Of a stretch of DNA of 33,547 nucleotides, positions 23,767-30,241 are shown piece after piece; the stretch's first letter is position 1; each line of letters starts with the position of its first letter. The translations under genes and the position numbers were made by a program. Source of the stretch: a virus; the IMG/VR virus record IMGVR_UViG_3300027784_000525, positions 1 to 33,547 of that record. The stretch is one strand, 5' to 3'. The notes beneath the pieces are model-generated. The model worked only from the letters and a program-made list of their open reading frames with translations. It was not told the origin of the DNA and ran no database searches.

Positions 23767-23827
23767 GCTGAAACCGGGCCGAGTGCCCGGTATGCTGGGA
23801 ACTGGGCGAACCAGCACTGATGAAGCT
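23766..23827 (+). ncRNA. Hammerhead ribozyme C (type II)
   Basis: AGCT (23766-23769) pairs with AGCT (23824-23827) as stem II. GAAA (23770-23773) leads to stem III CCGGGC, loop CGAGT, GCCCGG (23774-23790), then U23791 and A23792; cleavage is after A23792. Stem I is TGCTGG (23793-23798) with CCAGCA (23811-23816) around a 12-base loop. CTGATGA lies at 23817-23823. Stem sequences differ from copies A and B, but the core is identical, so the fold is kept by covariation. It directly follows a stop codon and lies ahead of the AAAGGAGG of the next gene. Confidence 0.95.
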
Positions 23828-23858
23828 GCCCGTTGTATAAAACAAAGGAGGCAATAAT

Positions 23859-24053
23859 ATGAACGGACAAAAAGGATACCACGAAAAGAATTTTAAGGTA
23901 ACATTTACCACGGAGCAGGAAGTTTGGGCGCGTTTACGGGACATGCTTTACCATTATAAGGACGGAACCTTGACAGTTAACGAAAAATTAAAGCCGAAAA
24001 TGCAAGAGCTTGAGGAATTTTTAATTGACAACGATTGCGAATACTTTTGGTAA
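23859..24053 (+). CDS. Hypothetical early protein
   Basis: 64 residues, first gene after hammerhead C, with AAAGGAGG ahead. The sequence is charged with two likely helices (TTEQEVWARLRDMLYHY, EKLKPKMQELEEFLIDNDCE). No family is recognised. It is the last gene of the GATC-poor module; GATC becomes frequent again from 24074. Confidence 0.7.
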   Translation: MNGQKGYHEKNFKVTFTTEQEVWARLRDMLYHYKDGTLTVNEKLKPKMQELEEFLIDNDCEYFW

Positions 24054-24071
24054 AATAAAAGGAGGTGCAGT

Positions 24072-24263
24072 ATGATCAGGACGCGGACGGACAAGTATTT
24101 AGCAGCGCACGGCAAGCCGCCGAAAGGGAGCGGCGCTTGGTTGTTTTGGATCGGCGGCCAATTTTACGGGCCGCCGGGGCCGTGCACTTACTCGCAGGCT
24201 CGCAAGCAGGCGAAGGAAATGGCAAGGTTACGCGGTGCAAAACAGATTTATGTTATGCCATAA
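24072..24263 (+). CDS. Small hypothetical protein
   Basis: 63 residues with AAAGGAGGTG ahead, 18 bases after the previous stop. It is basic with GAWLFWIGGQFYGPPGPCTY and a C-terminal helix (ARKQAKEMARLRGAKQIY). No family is recognised. A frame that overlaps it from 24065 has no support of its own until the ATG at 24287. Confidence 0.7.
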   Translation: MIRTRTDKYLAAHGKPPKGSGAWLFWIGGQFYGPPGPCTYSQARKQAKEMARLRGAKQIYVMP

Positions 24264-24286
24264 AACGCAGAAAAGGAGTTGATCGT

Positions 24287-24655
24287 ATGTTGATCAAGAC
24301 AGACGAAAGGCTGGCACGAAAGCTTGATAAGTTGGGTGCAGTTACAGCTTACAAAGCAGATCTGGAGCACGCTATTAAGGCGGATCCGGACAGAATTACA
24401 GCGGAAAAGGTTTACTATTTAATGGGCTGGCCGCGCCGATCGATGGGTGAAATTACTAATAGCGAAGCGCGCGAACTGGTGCAGCAGGGCAGGGCGGCTG
24501 CAGTGGCGCCGGATCAGATCGTGGAGCTGGTTTGCCCGTTATGCGAAAATACGGGAATGGTTTTTATGGAAAACGGCGATGAATACGGCTGCGGAGTTTG
24601 TGTTTGGGGCCGGGAGCTTTTGGCCGAAAATAAAGAATACTGGGAGGCGAATTAA
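24287..24655 (+). CDS. Zinc-ribbon-containing early protein
   Basis: 122 residues. The ATG at 24287 is chosen because AAAGGAG lies about 10 bases upstream, although the frame is open further back. Residues about 82-105 contain CPLCENTGMVF and YGCGVC, two C-x2-C pairs that can hold one zinc ion. The N-terminal half is helical (LARKLDKLGAVTAYKADLEH). The role is unknown; zinc ribbons in phage early genes are often nucleic-acid-binding. Confidence 0.75.
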   Translation: MLIKTDERLARKLDKLGAVTAYKADLEHAIKADPDRITAEKVYYLMGWPRRSMGEITNSEARELVQQGRAAAVAPDQIVELVCPLCENTGMVFMENGDEYGCGVCVWGRELLAENKEYWEAN

Positions 24656-24656
24656 A

Positions 24657-24989
24657 ATGGCAAAGTTACATTTACAAAGGGAAATTATAAGTGAGGGAGG
24701 CCTTGTTTTAAGCTCGGACACGCTTAGGCCGAGCGATTTGCTGCAGCGTGCAGCAGAGGTTATTAATGCTTTTTATTTAGAACCGGACTTTATGGAAGAT
24801 CTGGAAACGCTGCTGGAACGCAGCGAGGAAGAATTGAACTGTGGGCCATGGCGCGCGGCTGCAGAGGAACTGTTTAATGAAAGCCTGTTTTATTACTTTA
24901 ATGAGATCGCGCCAATGGGCTTTTACTTTGGTGCCTGCGAGGGCGATGGTGCCTTGATAGGCTGGTTTTGGGAGGATCAGGAGCTATGA
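24657..24989 (+). CDS. Hypothetical acidic early protein
   Basis: 110 residues from ATG 24657, preceded by GGGAGG inside the end of the previous gene. It is acidic and helical (LLQRAAEVINAFYLEPDFME, EEELNCGPWRAAAEELF) with aromatic C-terminal strands (GALIGWFWEDQEL). No family is recognised. It ends in an ATGA overlap with a very short gene. Confidence 0.7.
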   Translation: MAKLHLQREIISEGGLVLSSDTLRPSDLLQRAAEVINAFYLEPDFMEDLETLLERSEEELNCGPWRAAAEELFNESLFYYFNEIAPMGFYFGACEGDGALIGWFWEDQEL

Positions 24990-25096
24990 GCGAACAATTT
25001 TTAAGCTTTTTTGTTAACTTTTGGCTCGTGGGCTTTATGCTTTGGGTGCAGGGTGTTTGCATCGTTTACATTTTATACAAGGAGCGTGATGGATAA
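24986..25096 (+). CDS. 36-residue single-span membrane protein
   Basis: The ATG at 24986 overlaps the upstream TGA, has GGAGGATCAGGAG ahead, and its TAA overlaps the next ATG at 25096. The product is one hydrophobic helix (FFVNFWLVGFMLWVQGVCIV) with a charged end (YKERDG). Coupling on both sides makes it a convincing small gene. It might affect the host membrane, but there is no direct evidence of function. Confidence 0.7.
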   Translation: MSEQFLSFFVNFWLVGFMLWVQGVCIVYILYKERDG

Positions 25097-25278
25097 TGTT
25101 AAACTGCGCAGATTGCAGGAAGGAAATGGTTGACGTGGCTGCAGCACTGCTGCACGACATACCGAGAGAACCGATTTTTACCGTTTATAATAGCGCAAGA
25201 ACAGTTTGGCGTTTAGTTTGTGAAGATTGTTATATTGAGATTAATAATAGCAAAAAGGGAGGCTTTAAAAATGAGTAA
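25096..25278 (+). CDS. Small zinc-binding protein
   Basis: 60 residues, coupled to the previous gene by a TAATG overlap. CADCRKEM near the N-terminus and CEDCYIEI near the C-terminus provide two C-x2-C pairs about 40 residues apart. A helical insertion lies between. It is probably a small structural zinc fold of unknown function. It overlaps the next start by eight bases. Confidence 0.7.
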   Translation: MLNCADCRKEMVDVAAALLHDIPREPIFTVYNSARTVWRLVCEDCYIEINNSKKGGFKNE

Positions 25279-25516
25279 ATATTATGGCAGGTTACGAGGC
25301 AGCCGCGGTGAAGCTACGCGGCAAGGTTCGGAGAACACGGGGATCGAGGCCGCGGTGCAAAGTTATGACGGCAGCGTGGCAATGCGCCTGCAAACGGGTG
25401 GAGATGGCGATCCTATAATAGAGATCGTGAAGCACGATGGCAGTAACGGTGGGATGAGTGGCGGCAAGCTGCTTTATTGCGGAAAATTGAGCGACTTGGA
25501 ACTTTTAGCGACATAA
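25271..25516 (+). CDS. Hypothetical early protein
   Basis: 81 residues from the ATG at 25271 (GGGAGG about 10 bases upstream, inside the previous gene). It is glycine-rich with beta potential (VQSYDGSVAMRLQ, GGKLLYCGKLSDLELLAT). An upstream ATG at 25220 in the same frame lacks a good ribosome site. No family is recognised. Confidence 0.7.
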   Translation: MSKYYGRLRGSRGEATRQGSENTGIEAAVQSYDGSVAMRLQTGGDGDPIIEIVKHDGSNGGMSGGKLLYCGKLSDLELLAT

Positions 25517-25532
25517 AGGGAGCGTGCAGAAA

Positions 25533-26030
25533 ATGAAAACTATGTTTTATTTTGGTTATGGCAGCAATATTAATTACAAGCAGATGAAGCAGCGGTGCCC
25601 GAACGCGGAGGCTGTGGGCGTGGCAAAACTGCGCGGACACAGGTTGATCTTCCGTGGCGTGGCGGACGTGGTGCCGCACAGGAACGGCGGCGCTGTTATG
25701 GGCGTGCTTTGGAAAATAACTCCGCGCTGCTTAAAGGCGCTCGACCTCTACGAAGGTTATCCGCGCTTATACGGGCGGCGGCTTTGCAGCGTGGCAGTGG
25801 AGGAAGATGGCACACTGCGCGAGGCGCTTATATATTACATGAAAACGGGCGATCTGGCGGTGCCGCACAGAGAATACTGGCAGGCCATTATGGAAGGTTA
25901 CGAGGATTTTAACATGATACCACGGCGCGACATGCTGGAGCCGAATTATGGGCTGGGCAATGCGCGGATCAATTATGACACGGAAGGTTATTATGCAAGG
26001 CTGAACCAGCGACAGATCGATTATGATTAA
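25533..26030 (+). CDS. Gamma-glutamylcyclotransferase-like (AIG2/GGCT fold)
   Basis: 165 residues; ATG 25533 is preferred to GTG 25524, which is too close to AAGGGAG. FYFGYGSNINYKQMKQRCP is the YGSN substrate-binding loop with the typical following helix. FRGVADVVPHRNGGAVMGVL gives the central barrel strands. LDLYEGYPRLYGRR contains the catalytic glutamate. The family releases 5-oxoproline from gamma-glutamyl amides. Together with the amidoligase it suggests a phage system that makes and removes gamma-glutamyl or similar amide bonds. That link is inferred from known genomic pairings of the two families. Confidence 0.88.
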   Translation: MKTMFYFGYGSNINYKQMKQRCPNAEAVGVAKLRGHRLIFRGVADVVPHRNGGAVMGVLWKITPRCLKALDLYEGYPRLYGRRLCSVAVEEDGTLREALIYYMKTGDLAVPHREYWQAIMEGYEDFNMIPRRDMLEPNYGLGNARINYDTEGYYARLNQRQIDYD

Positions 26031-26055
26031 AGTTGTAACGCGTGGCAGCACTGGG

Positions 26056-26078
26056 ATCAGGTTGCGCGTGGTGCCGTG
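26056..26078. repeat. Direct repeat R1 left of the promoter cassette
   Basis: ATCAGGTTGCGCG continues with TGGTGCCGTG. The same two blocks recur at 26144-26176, split there by 10 bases (CGCCTGCGCG). The promoter and operator lie between the two copies. Confidence 0.8.
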
Positions 26079-26096
26079 TGCAGGTTGTAAATTTGA

Positions 26097-26134
26097 TTGC
26101 CAATCTGTGCTAAATATTTTTATAATATTAGCAC
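26097..26134 (+). promoter_or_regulatory. Strong promoter with overlapping operator for the XRE gene
   Basis: TTGCCA at 26097-26102 (5 of 6), an 18-base spacer, and TATAAT at 26121-26126 (6 of 6). GTGCTAA (26107-26113) and TTAGCAC (26128-26134) form an inverted repeat around the -10. GATTG-C-CAATC (26095-26105) covers the -35, and ATTTGA/TCAAAT (26091, 26140) gives an outer dyad. These are likely binding sites for the HTH protein encoded next, so autoregulation is plausible. An ORF of 65 codons (26023-26220) crosses this site and is probably not a working gene. Confidence 0.8.
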
Positions 26135-26143
26135 TAATGTCAA

Positions 26144-26176
26144 ATCAGGTTGCGCGCGCCTGCGCGTGGTGCCGTG
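26144..26176. repeat. Direct repeat R2 right of the promoter cassette
   Basis: Second copy of R1, with the two blocks separated by a 10-base insertion (26157-26166). R1 and R2 start 88 bases apart and bracket the operator/promoter. Confidence 0.8.
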
Positions 26177-26242
26177 CCCGGTGCTGCTACGAATACAGCT
26201 TTGAGCTTAAAGGGCTGTGAATACGAATAAGGAGGTGTTTAC

Positions 26243-26521
26243 ATGGAGAAAGCTCCCACGGAAAGGTTCCGTCCTTTGGATTGGAGCATGGTGCAGCTTA
26301 GACCTACGCTGCGCTCGTTAAGGCAGCAGCGCGGCTTGAAGCTGGGCGAAGTGGCAGAAAAGTTGGAGGTTAGTTTAACGCTGCTGCACTTTATTGAGCA
26401 CGGCAAGCGCACGTTATCACAGGCGCGCGCTGAAAAAATGGCGGAAATCTACGGCGTTGAACCGGAAATTGTTTGGGCGCTGTATGAAAACGCTATCGGA
26501 TTACTTGAGAGTTTGGACTAA
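26243..26521 (+). CDS. XRE-family transcriptional regulator
   Basis: 92 residues behind AAGGAGGTG. A helix-turn-helix of the Cro/CI type spans about residues 24-80: LRSLRQQRGLKLGEVAEKLE, then TLLHFIEHGKRTLSQ and a helix up to EIVWALYENA. It lies 116 bases downstream of the dyad-bearing promoter, so it is a good candidate to bind that operator and control the early genes to its right. No dimerisation or peptidase domain is present. Confidence 0.85.
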   Translation: MEKAPTERFRPLDWSMVQLRPTLRSLRQQRGLKLGEVAEKLEVSLTLLHFIEHGKRTLSQARAEKMAEIYGVEPEIVWALYENAIGLLESLD

Positions 26522-26543
26522 AAAAAAAGGGAGGCTTTTTATT

Positions 26544-27638
26544 ATGGCAGTTAGTTTGGATCATGTTATTGACAGGATCAACGAAGATCAAGTGGGCAAG
26601 GCGGATTATATAACGCCGATGAGTAATTTGCACGTGGATAGATTAACGGGGGATCTTGCATTTAAGCGCACGCTGGGCGATGTTATGGTTGAAGCAGAAG
26701 TTGACACTCCTACGCTGCGCGACATGCCTTTTGCGGCCTCTGACTGGGCCGAAGGGCAGCTGTTGAGCAAGCTGGGAATGCCGCGTGATTACTTTAGGAA
26801 AATAAAGGAAGCTGGCGCGGTGGACATGTTTGCAGACCATTTTAATTACTGGGCAGGCAAGGATGACCGGATGATCCGGCTGCGCGCAAAGGTGAGCGAC
26901 CCTGCTGGCAGTTACCAGCAAGGCTTGATCCGGGGCGCTGTGAGCGATCGTTATAGCGTGCTTGATAACGATTTTATTATTGAGGCGCTGAAAGGGATCC
27001 TTAAGGGCTATACTGGGGATTATCAGATTGAGGCGTTTCACTTGGATGACAGGCGGATGCACTTAAGGATCACTTATAACGATCTTACTGCACAGCTGGG
27101 TGAAACTGCAGGCGGCGAAGCGGACTTTAGCAAAATCGGAACGGACATTGTTAATAGCGAAGTAGGCGCAAGCTCTTTTAATTTGCAGGCTTTGATCTGG
27201 CGGCTTATTTGCAGCAACGGCCTGCGCGGCTGGGGGAATGATGGCGATGCTTATACGCAGCGGCATATTAATTTAAGGCCGGATGAATTTCAAGAGCGAG
27301 TTGCAAGAGGGCTGGTTAATACCGTGAAATCAGGCGAAGGCTTTTTAAACGAATATAACATGGCACGGGCGCATCAGGTGCAGAACCCGTTTAATGTTAT
27401 TAAAAAGCTGGCCGCTGAAGGCGGTTATAGCAAGCAGTTTGCTGATAGCGCTGTTAACGAGTTTGAGTTTGATGATACTCGTTATGGCGTGGTGAACGCG
27501 TTTACGCGCGCAGCAAGGGAGCTGCCGAATGAACGCAGGCTGGACGCTGAAAAGTTTGCAGGCAAGCTGTTAACTTTACCGAGCAGCCGCTGGGAAAACG
27601 TGGATAACGAAGAAGAACTGGAAGAAGCTACTATTTAG
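26544..27638 (+). CDS. DUF932 phage/plasmid-like protein
   Basis: 364 residues from ATG 26544 with GGGAGG ahead. The sequence follows the DUF932 pattern: an N-terminal region with LLSKLGMPRDYFRKI, then LIRGAVSDRYSVLDNDFIIE (the R.A.VSDRY..LDN signature), MHLRITYND, VNSEVGASSFNLQALIWRLI and CSNGLRGWG. Such proteins are common in phages and plasmids near recombination or replication genes. Their biochemical role is not established; a link to DNA metabolism is likely from context. Confidence 0.85.
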   Translation: MAVSLDHVIDRINEDQVGKADYITPMSNLHVDRLTGDLAFKRTLGDVMVEAEVDTPTLRDMPFAASDWAEGQLLSKLGMPRDYFRKIKEAGAVDMFADHFNYWAGKDDRMIRLRAKVSDPAGSYQQGLIRGAVSDRYSVLDNDFIIEALKGILKGYTGDYQIEAFHLDDRRMHLRITYNDLTAQLGETAGGEADFSKIGTDIVNSEVGASSFNLQALIWRLICSNGLRGWGNDGDAYTQRHINLRPDEFQERVARGLVNTVKSGEGFLNEYNMARAHQVQNPFNVIKKLAAEGGYSKQFADSAVNEFEFDDTRYGVVNAFTRAARELPNERRLDAEKFAGKLLTLPSSRWENVDNEEELEEATI

Positions 27639-27652
27639 GAAGGTGTGATAGC

Positions 27653-28024
27653 ATGGGTGTTTTAACCACGACCGAAAAAGGCAGCCTCTTATACCGGGGC
27701 CGCTTTGATCGGCGAGTTGTAGAGGCGATTAAACAGTTACCGGGCAGGCGTTATGACCCTGAAACTAAAGAATGGACAATGCCGCCGGATCCGGAGGCGA
27801 TCGATCTGCTGCAGCAGTTTGAGCAGGTTAGGATCACGCCTGAAGCATGGAGGGCCGTGCAGGCAAGGGAAGAACGGGCCGCGGCGGTTATGGTTGCAAA
27901 GCAGGAGGAAAAACCTGTGCCGCTGCAGCCGATGCCGCTTAAAGGCGTGGAGCCTTTTGCACATCAGATAACGGGCTACAATGTGGCGCTATCACTGTTT
28001 AGATTGGAGGTGCAAGATGAATAA
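27653..28024 (+). CDS. HARP-like N-terminal part of a split SNF2 helicase
   Basis: 123 residues. Residues 10-50 (LLYRGRFDRRVVEAIKQLPG then RYDPETKEWTMP) match the HARP-like domain that precedes SNF2 ATPases in phages. Residues about 95-118 (PMPLKGVEPFAHQITGYNVA then LSLF) are the Q-motif region that should run straight into the P-loop. Instead the frame ends in RLEVQDE and TAA at 28022-28024. The ATPase resumes 49 bases later in the same frame. The helicase is thus split into two coupled genes, or was interrupted by the small insertion between them. Confidence 0.75.
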   Translation: MGVLTTTEKGSLLYRGRFDRRVVEAIKQLPGRRYDPETKEWTMPPDPEAIDLLQQFEQVRITPEAWRAVQAREERAAAVMVAKQEEKPVPLQPMPLKGVEPFAHQITGYNVALSLFRLEVQDE

Positions 28025-28076
28025 ACGCGCGGATCATATTAAAATACATGTTTTCAAAGGAGGTGATCTAAAATGA
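28017..28076 (+). CDS. Possible 19-residue coupling ORF
   Basis: ATG 28017 has TGGAGGTG ahead. The frame ends in TGA at 28074-28076, overlapping the next ATG (28073) as ATGA. The peptide MNKRADHIKIHVFKGGDLK is basic. It may only couple translation of the HARP-like gene to that of the ATPase, since its last codons contain the ribosome site AAAGGAGGT. Confidence 0.4.
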   Translation: MNKRADHIKIHVFKGGDLK

Positions 28077-29459
28077 CCACGCAAAACGCCGGGGTCGCCC
28101 TGCTCCATGAGCAGGGCTGTTAACTGTGGCAAAACGTTGACCGCGATCGCTGTGGCTGGCAGGCTTTACTTGGACGGACATATTAAGCGCGTTATGATCG
28201 CAGCGCCTTTGAGCGTGGTGCCTGTTTGGGAGCGTGAGTTTAAAGATTATGCCGACTTTAAGGTTGAAGTAAAGGTGCTGACAGGCAGTATTAAAAAACG
28301 GATCGAAGCGCTGCAGCAATGGAAAGACCCGGACGCGCTGCAGGTTATCGTTATTAATTACGAGGGCGCGTGGCGCAAGGGCATGTTTGAAGAACTGGTA
28401 AAATGGCAGCCGGATCTTATGATTGCTGATGAAAGCCAGAGGATCAAGAACCACGGCACAAAGCAGAGCAAGGCTTTGCATAAACTGGGCGACCGGACAA
28501 GGTGCAAGATGATCCTGACCGGAACTCCGGTTACTGCTGGGCCGCTGGACTTTTTCAGCCAATACAGATTTCTTGACCCGAATGTGTTTGGCAAAGCTTA
28601 TTATCCCTTTAGAAACAGATACGCTGTTATGGGCGGCTTTGAAGGGAAGCAGGTTATAGGCTACAAGAACAAGGAAGAACTGGTGCGCAAGGCGCACAGT
28701 ATAGCGCACAGAGTAACAAAGGAGGAAGCGCTGGACTTGCCGGATCAGATCGATCAGGATCTTTATTGCACGCTTGAACCGAAGGCTGAAAAAAGTTACC
28801 GCGAAATGCTTAATATCAACGTGGCGCAGCTTGAAACAGAGCGCAAGGATAAAGGGCAGATCACGGCAAGCAATGCCTTAAGCTGCCTGCTGCGCCTGCA
28901 GCAGATTGTCGGCGGATTTGTGCCTAAAGACGGGGCCGAGCAGGGCGATTACTTGCAAGTCAGCACGGCAAAGCTTACCTTATTAAAGGAAACGCTGAAC
29001 GACTTGATCGGTGCCGGACATAAAGTTGTAGTTTTTGCACGCTTTAGACCGGAGATCGAGGCCATTATGGCCATGCTGGACAGCGAAAGTTTTAACGGAG
29101 TGGGCCGCGTGCGCTATTCGCATATATACGGATCCGTTCCGCAGAACCAGCGCGGTGAAATGGTGCACGAATTTCAAACAGACCCGGAAGTGCGAGTATT
29201 TATTGCGCAGGTGCAGACTGCCGGGCTGGGGATCACGCTGCACGCTGCAGATACCGCTATATTTTACAGCGCTGATTTTAGTTATGCGAATTATGATCAG
29301 TGCCGGGCACGAATACACAGGATCGGACAGCAAAACAAGGTTAACTATTTGCACTTGATCGCGAAAGATACTGTGGACGAAAAAATATACAAGGCCATAA
29401 AAACCAAAAAATCGATCGCGGATGACGTGGTTGATAACTGGCAAAGTTATTTCGATTAG
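28073..29459 (+). CDS. SNF2-family helicase, P-loop interrupted by a 7-nt segment
   Basis: An ideal AAAGGAGGT site stands 8 bases before ATG 28073. That frame reads NAGVALLHEQGC and then meets TAA at 28121-28123. The remaining 445 residues are in the +1 frame from TGT 28125. They show CGKTLTAIAVAG, IADESQRIKNH (motif II), LTGTPV, a long C-terminal lobe, QVQTAGLGITLHAAD and QCRARIHRIGQQNKVNYLHL (motif VI). Skipping 7 bases from TGT (28118-28120) to TGT (28125-28127) gives HEQGC-GKTLTA, an exact SNF2 motif I. The ATG at 28107 in the downstream frame has no ribosome site and would lack the motif I glycine. So the product is made by recoding, or the gene is broken, or the sequence has an error. 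Confidence 0.75.
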
Positions 29460-29465
29460 CAGAAA

Positions 29466-29495
29466 GCAGGGCGATCAATGCTTGATCGACCCTGC
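29466..29495 (+). terminator. Rho-independent terminator-like hairpin after the helicase gene
   Basis: GCAGGG-CGATCAA (29466-29478), loop TGC, TTGATCG-A-CCCTGC (29482-29495): 13 pairs with one bulged A. A T-rich run (TTTATTTTTTA) begins about 13 bases later, a little far for a classic terminator. Confidence 0.65.
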
Positions 29496-29507
29496 CGAAC
29501 TTATACC

Positions 29508-29536
29508 TTTATTTTTTACTGATAGTATAGTATAAT
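29508..29536 (+). promoter_or_regulatory. Possible promoter in the 29.5 kb control region
   Basis: TATAAT at 29531-29536 with TTTATT 17 bases upstream (3 of 6). It is placed just after the terminator, so it could restart transcription for the right-hand genes. Confidence 0.4.
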
Positions 29537-29580
29537 TGAGCTACGGCGATAAATACCGAGTTTTTTAGCAATATGAAACG

Positions 29581-29611
29581 CTATTTAAGCGCGACAGGCG
29601 CTTTTAAATAG
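29581..29611 (+). other. Stem-loop in the leader region
   Basis: CTATTTAA-GCGC, loop GACAG, GCGC-TT-TTAAATAG: 12 pairs with a two-base bulge, ending directly before GAAGGGAGGT. It may act as a leader structure or regulator site. The 321-base gap 29460-29780 otherwise holds a terminator, two possible promoters and one possible small ORF. Confidence 0.5.
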
Positions 29612-29624
29612 AAGGGAGGTGCTG

Positions 29625-29741
29625 GTGCCCTGCTACGGCTGCGCAAGCTTGACAGCGGCGCCTGTGCTGCACGACAGGGCGGATTTAAGAAGGGAGGTTG
29701 GTAAAATTTCGCTTTGCAGTTTGTTAACGAAGACGGTATAA
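29625..29741 (+). CDS. Possible 38-residue small protein
   Basis: A GTG at 29625 lies behind GAAGGGAGGT and opens a frame of 38 codons to TAA 29739-29741. The N-terminus has a C-x2-C pair (PCYGCASL) and the rest is polar. A good ribosome site is the main argument. The reading frame is short and has no recognisable family. Confidence 0.3.
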   Translation: MPCYGCASLTAAPVLHDRADLRREVGKISLCSLLTKTV

Positions 29742-29742
29742 T
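29714..29742 (+). promoter_or_regulatory. Probable promoter before the 29781 operon
   Basis: TATAAT at 29737-29742 with TTGCAG 17 bases upstream (29714-29719, 3 of 6). CGGTAT (29735-29740) and ATACCG (29748-29753) form an inverted repeat over the -10, a possible operator. The next ATG lies 39 bases downstream. Confidence 0.5.
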
Positions 29743-29780
29743 AAGAATACCGCAAAAAAACAGGAAGGGAGGGCAGTAAC

Positions 29781-30194
29781 ATGGCAGAAGGGAAGCTGTT
29801 TGAACTGGCGGATCAGTTGAAAGATCTTACGGAGCAAAAAAATACTTTACAGGCCGATCTTAAGGAGCTGAATAAAAAGCTGGAGGACGTGAACGGCGCG
29901 CTGGCGCGTGAAATGCTTGACGCCGAATTGCAAAACTTCCAGCGAGGCGACCGCACTTTTTACCTGCGAACGGATCTGCAGGTGAGCGACATTGCAGAAA
30001 TGCGCGAGGCTTTATACCAGACACTCCGCGATCAGGGCTTTGGTGATTTGATCAAGGAAACTGTTAATCCGCAGACGCTGAAGGCTTTTGTAAAAGAGCA
30101 AGTTGCAGATACCGAAGATGACGAGTTACCAGAATGGATCGCGCCTTATGTGCGCGCTTACAAGCAGGAAAAGGTCGGGATCCGCAAGGCTTAA
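29781..30194 (+). CDS. Coiled-coil early protein
   Basis: 137 residues behind AAGGGAGGG. Residues 1-50 form a clear coiled coil (LKDLTEQKNTLQADLKELNK, heptads with leucine), followed by a small folded region (RTFYLRTDLQVSDIAE, GFGDLIKETVNPQTLKAFV). This layout is frequent in phage proteins encoded next to recombination or ssDNA-binding genes. I cannot assign a biochemical role. Confidence 0.7.
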   Translation: MAEGKLFELADQLKDLTEQKNTLQADLKELNKKLEDVNGALAREMLDAELQNFQRGDRTFYLRTDLQVSDIAEMREALYQTLRDQGFGDLIKETVNPQTLKAFVKEQVADTEDDELPEWIAPYVRAYKQEKVGIRKA

Positions 30195-30241
30195 TTTGGT
30201 TGAGTAACATAATTTAACAAAACTTTAAGGAGGATTTTAGA

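Noticed and set aside
24065-24286. Extended start for the zinc-ribbon protein at 24065
   Set aside because: This part overlaps a well-supported gene at 24072-24263; the ATG at 24287 has its own AAAGGAG site.
26023-26220. 65-codon ORF after the GGCT gene
   Set aside because: It crosses the strong promoter and operator and lacks a ribosome site; kept only as a possible remnant of a broken small gene.
28420-28450. CTGATGA in the helicase gene
   Set aside because: It encodes the DESQ helicase motif; no ribozyme core around it.
29699-29778. Second short ORF (QFVNEDGIIRIPQKN) before the coiled-coil gene
   Set aside because: Only a TTG start 15 bases from the ribosome site is available, and it crosses the -10 box.
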